From positions 1 to 9,315 of the forward strand of contig JAFKFE010000539.1 of NCBI GenBank assembly GCA_017308345.1: a DNA stretch of 9,315 nt, given 5' to 3'. Source of the stretch: Alphaproteobacteria bacterium. GTDB lineage: Bacteria; Pseudomonadota; Alphaproteobacteria; Rhizobiales; Rhizobiaceae. The notes under the pieces are model-generated. The model saw nothing but the letters and a program-made list of their open reading frames with translations. It did no database searches and was not told where the DNA came from. The translations under genes and the position numbers were made by a program. Shown piece after piece: positions 6,802 to 9,315 of the stretch (position 1 is its first letter; every line of letters begins with the position of its first letter).

Positions 6802-8868
6802 TTACTTTGCTGCCGGCGGAATGGTCAGCGTCGCGCCGAGCGGCAGGCGGCGCGGCTTGAAGCCCTTGTTGGCTTCGGAGATGAGCTTCCACTTGGTGGC
6901 GTCGCCATAGGCTTTCTTGGCCAGGTCCCAATAGGTATCGCCGGCGGCGACGGTGTGGCTGGTCTCGGCCGGCTTTGCTTCCGCCGGTGTTGGCTGCGCC
7001 GGCTTGGCCGGCTCGGCGGCTGGAGCAGGGGTGGTCTCCGCCGGCTTTGCCGGTTCCGCGGCCGGTGTCGCGGGCGCGGTCTCGGCCGGAACGGCCGGCG
7101 GCGTGCCGGCAATGTCGCTGGAACCGGAAGGCAAGGCCGGCATCGTGGGTTCGCTTGCCGGCGCGGCCTCGGCAGGCTTCGCAGCCTCGGCCGCCTGCGC
7201 TTGGGTAGCTGCCGGAGCAGTCTCGGCAGGCTTCGCCGGTTCCGTCGCCGGTGCCGCCGCCGCTATCTCGGTGATGCGGCCGTCGAGCTTCGGCGTATAA
7301 GGCCCGTGGGCGCCCAGATAATCGGCCACCACCTGTTCGAGGCCGGGACCGTAGTCATAGGCATCGGAGGCCTTGTCGGCGAAGACCTTGTAGCCGTCAC
7401 CGCCCTGGCGGACGTAGTTGTTGGTGGCGACAAGGTACTGCTTGTCCGGGTTGATCGGCGTCCAGGCGCCGTTCTCCATCACCTCGACCGATTTGACGCG
7501 GCCGGCGTTGGGCGCGACCGACTTGTCGAAGGCGTATTTGAGGCCGGCGACCTGCGGGAAACGGCCGGCACCGTCCTCGATCTGGCTGAGGCCGCTTTCG
7601 AGGCCCGCGACAAGGTCCTTGCCCGAGATCTTGAAGGTCGCCAGCGTGTTCTGGAACGGCAGCACGGTCAGCACCTCGCCCATGGTCACCGTGCCCTGGT
7701 CGATGGAAGCGCGCAGGCCGCCGCCGTTCGAGATGACGATTTCGACGCCCTGGCCCTTGACCCGGTCGAGGATGGCGTCGGAGACGAGGTCGCCCATCTC
7801 GCATTCGCGCGCGCGGCAATTCTCGCGGCTGCCGTCGATCGCCTTGGTGGTCTCGGCCACCTGCTTGTTCTTCAGCGCCTCGATCGGCGCGCCGAGTTCC
7901 TTGATGCGCGCGAGCACGGCTGGATCAGGCGTGATCGACTTGTCGAGGTAGATCGGAGCCCCGCTCGCTTCCTTGACGTTGCCGTTGTCGTCGAACACGA
8001 CCTTGAACTCGCCGAGATATTTCGAGTAGGACGCGGCCTGCACCACCGGCACCTTGTAGCCGTCGGGGTTGTCGACCATCGTCGGATACGGGCCTTCGGC
8101 CTTCGGATCGGTGTTGGACAGAAGCGTGTGGCTGTGGCCGCCGACCACCACGTCGATACCCGGGATCTTGGCGATCACGTCGCGTTCGCGCCTGTAGCCG
8201 ATATGGGTGACCGCGATGATCTTGTTGATGCCTTGCGCCTTGAGCTTTTCGACCTCCGCCGTGATCGACTTGACGTCGTCGGCGATGGCGATGTTCGGGC
8301 CGGGCGAGGCGAGTTCCGGCGTGTCGTTGGTGACGGCGCCGACGATGCCGATCTTCTGGCCGCCGACCTCGACCACGATCGACGGCTTGATCTTGCCCGC
8401 CGCGCCGGACTTGTCGTTGGGCTCGACATTGGCGCTGACGATCGGGAACTGCGCCTTGTCGAGGTAAGGCACCAGCGCTGTCTCGCCGTCGTCGAATTCG
8501 TGGTTGCCGAGCGTGACCGCGTCAGGCTTCATCTGGTTGAGGAATTCCTCTTCCACGGCGCCCTTGTAGGTGGTGTAGAACAGCGATCCCTGGAAGCTGT
8601 CGCCTGCATTGAGCAGCAGCACGTTCTGACCTTCGAGCTTCTTGCGCTCCTCAGCGATCGCCGTGATCAGCCGACCGGCGCCACCGATGCATTCGCCCTT
8701 GGTTTCCTCGTCGGCGGAGCAGGTGGACTCGTATTTGTTGTTGCCTTCGATGCGGCTGTGCCAATCGTTGAAATGCAGGATGTTCAGCGTGTAGTCGGCA
8801 AAAGATACGCCGGCCGACAGGCCAAGCGCGGAGGCGGACAGGGCTAGAATGGCGGCAATCTTCTTCAT
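6802..8868 (-). CDS. exported 5'-nucleotidase/metallophosphatase with C-terminal LysM domain
   Basis: This is a UshA/5'-nucleotidase-family enzyme that should free phosphate and nucleosides from nucleotides in the periplasm. The signal peptide is 1-24 (MKKIAAILAL..., cut at SFA/DY). The metallophosphatase domain spans about 26-300 with two-metal ligands in NILHFNDWHSRIE (D35, H37), NAGDSFQGSLF (D90), LGNHEFDDG (N122, H123), VTHIG (H222) and GGHSHT (H245, H247). The 5'-nucleotidase C-terminal domain (about 335-500) has SNGGGLRAS, LPFQNTLATFKISG and NNYVRQGGDGYKVF, the nucleotide-binding region. Close cysteine pairs 50/60 and 351/356 may form disulfides. Residues 537-637 are a repetitive Ala/Pro/Glu/Lys/Thr linker, and 638-685 a LysM domain (HTVAAGDTYWDLAKKAYGD...LPLGATLTIPP) that should bind peptidoglycan. 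At 688 aa it is longer than UshA (about 550) because of linker and LysM. ATG 8868 has GGGAG (8875-8879) six bases upstream. It appears monocistronic, with its own terminator. Confidence 0.93.
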   Translation of the reverse strand: MKKIAAILALSASALGLSAGVSFADYTLNILHFNDWHSRIEGNNKYESTCSADEETKGECIGGAGRLITAIAEERKKLEGQNVLLLNAGDSFQGSLFYTTYKGAVEEEFLNQMKPDAVTLGNHEFDDGETALVPYLDKAQFPIVSANVEPNDKSGAAGKIKPSIVVEVGGQKIGIVGAVTNDTPELASPGPNIAIADDVKSITAEVEKLKAQGINKIIAVTHIGYRRERDVIAKIPGIDVVVGGHSHTLLSNTDPKAEGPYPTMVDNPDGYKVPVVQAASYSKYLGEFKVVFDDNGNVKEASGAPIYLDKSITPDPAVLARIKELGAPIEALKNKQVAETTKAIDGSRENCRARECEMGDLVSDAILDRVKGQGVEIVISNGGGLRASIDQGTVTMGEVLTVLPFQNTLATFKISGKDLVAGLESGLSQIEDGAGRFPQVAGLKYAFDKSVAPNAGRVKSVEVMENGAWTPINPDKQYLVATNNYVRQGGDGYKVFADKASDAYDYGPGLEQVVADYLGAHGPYTPKLDGRITEIAAAAPATEPAKPAETAPAATQAQAAEAAKPAEAAPASEPTMPALPSGSSDIAGTPPAVPAETAPATPAAEPAKPAETTPAPAAEPAKPAQPTPAEAKPAETSHTVAAGDTYWDLAKKAYGDATKWKLISEANKGFKPRRLPLGATLTIPPAAK
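6958..7260 (-). repeat. degenerate in-gene repeats coding the Ala/Pro-rich linker
   Basis: About 100 codons encode imperfect repeats of the type AEPAKPAET-(A/T)PA, seen at residues 543-553, 561-571, 604-615 and 618-629 of the nucleotidase. At the DNA level, units like GCCGGCTTTGCCGGTTCC recur with third-base changes. Such runs are prone to length change by slippage or recombination. The composition fits a flexible spacer between catalytic domain and LysM domain. Confidence 0.8.
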
Positions 8869-8902
8869 CTTCGTCTCCCGGATGAGCTGACTTCGAAGGT
8901 GC

Positions 8903-8933
8903 TTAATGCCCTCGCTTGACCGGAAAATAACAG
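8903..8933 (-). promoter_or_regulatory. possible PhoB box and promoter of the nucleotidase gene
   Basis: On the minus strand CTGTTAT (8927-8933), a 4-base spacer TTTC, and CGGTCAA (8916-8922) form an 11-base-period direct repeat. It resembles the Pho box CTGTCAT-N4-CTGTCAT (six of seven and five of seven). A weak -10-like CATTAA (8903-8908) follows, then the GGGAG and ATG 8868. Phosphate-starvation control would suit a nucleotidase. The second half-site and the spacing to the -10 are imperfect, so the call is tentative. Confidence 0.35.
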
Positions 8934-9003
8934 TCAGCCCCGGTCATGTTCACATCGGGTTCCAGCCGATGCAAGCACAAATCAGGGAGATGTTTGCCGG
9001 CAC

Positions 9004-9033
9004 AAAAAAGGACGGCGGCTTGCGCCGCCGTCC
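9004..9033 (-). terminator. intrinsic terminator of the right-edge gene
   Basis: On the minus strand, a perfect 10-bp stem GGACGGCGGC/GCCGCCGTCC with a GCAA (GNRA-type) tetraloop (9010-9033) is followed at once by six Ts (9004-9009). It lies about 100 bases after the stop of the edge gene, with repeat copy B in between. It is oriented to end that transcript before the nucleotidase promoter. Confidence 0.92.
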
Positions 9034-9053
9034 CTGTTACTTGACGATCCGCG

Positions 9054-9140
9054 GACTTGAAGCGCGTCGCGCTTCAAGTCTTTGTTTTGATGCCTGTCGT
9101 TGCCCAGAACCGCCGCGCACTTCCGGGCGACATGCATCAA
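9054..9140. repeat. composite palindromic repeat, copy B (diverged arms)
   Basis: It has the same plan as the element at 6632-6735. Part 1 is a perfect palindrome of 12-13 bp arms, GACTTGAAGCGC (9054-9065) with GCGCTTCAAGTC (9069-9080). TTTGTTTT follows (9081-9088). Part 2 is a hairpin with left arm TTGATGC-c-TGTCG...CCC (9087-9105) and right arm GGGCGACATGCATCAA (9125-9140), 15 pairs with one mismatch and a 3-base bulge. Its centre AACCGC-CGCG-CACTT (9108-9122) matches the AACCGC-TCGA-CACTT of copy A, although the arms have unrelated sequence. It overlaps the last codon and stop of the edge gene and would lie in that gene's 3' untranslated RNA. Confidence 0.75.
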
Positions 9141-9315
9141 GCCCGACGCGTCAGCACGAAATTCTGACCGCTGGCGCTGGTGCAGTTGAGCTGGCTGGTG
9201 GAGACCAACAGGCAGTTGAAGCTGACCGGCGTCTGGCGGATCAGCGAGGTGCCGTGGATCTCGACCGCGGTCGCTCCGGTCATGGTGTAGCTGCCTTCCG
9301 ACAGTTTCTGACCGG
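9137..9315 (-). CDS. unrecognised protein, C-terminal 58 residues only
   Basis: An open frame enters from the right edge and ends at TGA (9137-9139). The visible part starts GQKLSEGSYTMTGATAVEIHG and ends SASGQNFVLTRRA; it holds two cysteines (VSFNCLLVSTSQLNCTS), ten residues apart, and alternating hydrophobic/polar runs that suggest beta strands. That pattern would suit a small exported or periplasmic beta-rich protein with a disulfide, but the N-terminus with any signal peptide is outside the window, so this is a guess. Codon use looks like the neighbouring genes (G/C-rich third positions). A clean intrinsic terminator about 100 bases downstream supports a real gene on this strand. Its stop codon lies inside the arm of repeat copy B. 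I do not recognise the family. Confidence 0.6.
   Translation of the reverse strand, partial: GQKLSEGSYTMTGATAVEIHGTSLIRQTPVSFNCLLVSTSQLNCTSASGQNFVLTRRA

Noticed and set aside
6958..7260. repeated units considered as CRISPR or minisatellite outside genes
   Set aside because: The repeats are in frame, degenerate at third positions, have no unique spacers of fixed length, and encode a protein linker.
6955..8847. 630-codon open frame on the + strand opposite the nucleotidase gene
   Set aside because: The minus-strand frame holds a signal peptide, all metal-binding motifs and a LysM domain; the + frame is Arg/Asp/Leu-rich antisense shadow.
8916..8933. TTGACC on the + strand considered as a -35 box
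   Set aside because: No matching -10 lies 16-18 bases downstream and no + strand gene follows; the same bases fit better as a minus-strand PhoB-like half-site.

Overview
The window looks like chromosomal DNA of a high-GC alphaproteobacterium of the order Rhizobiales, most likely Mesorhizobium or a close relative. This rests on the character of the encoded proteins, good GGAG/GGGAG ribosome binding sites, and two two-part palindromic intergenic repeats that resemble the RIME-type elements of rhizobia. No taxonomic search was run, so the genus is an inference. I see no mobile element, CRISPR array, tRNA or rRNA. The genes look like ordinary chromosomal genes, largely of the cell envelope.

Layout, left to right. 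The 3' part of galU (UDP-glucose synthesis, + strand) runs off the left edge. It converges on a minus-strand gene for a secreted outer-membrane beta-barrel protein (BBP2-like) that has a long, disordered, charged region before the barrel. That gene diverges from kpsF/kdsD (arabinose-5-phosphate isomerase, first step to Kdo, + strand). kpsF converges on a minus-strand group that reads, in transcription order, hemH (ferrochelatase), qmcA-like SPFH/band-7 protein, and an NfeD-like membrane protein. Next, also on the minus strand, is a large exported 5'-nucleotidase/metallophosphatase joined by an Ala/Pro/Glu/Lys-rich linker to a C-terminal LysM domain. A clear intrinsic terminator follows it. At the right edge lies the last 58 codons of an unrecognised minus-strand gene, followed by a second clear intrinsic terminator.

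Functional themes. GalU, KpsF and the beta-barrel protein fit surface polysaccharide/LPS and outer-membrane work. SPFH plus NfeD is a classic membrane-quality or microdomain pair. HemH makes protoheme. The nucleotidase is a periplasmic phosphate/nucleoside scavenger whose LysM domain suggests peptidoglycan attachment, and a PhoB-box-like direct repeat lies upstream of it.

The most distinctive non-coding signal is a pair of composite repeats (6632-6735 and 9054-9140) with one shared plan: a perfect hairpin, then TTTGTTTT, then a second hairpin. The second hairpin carries a conserved AACCGC-N4-CACTT centre, while its arms differ in sequence between copies yet still pair. The right-hand copy contains the stop codon of the edge gene. 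I found no clearly new multi-gene system; the repeats and the LysM-nucleotidase fusion most deserve a second look.
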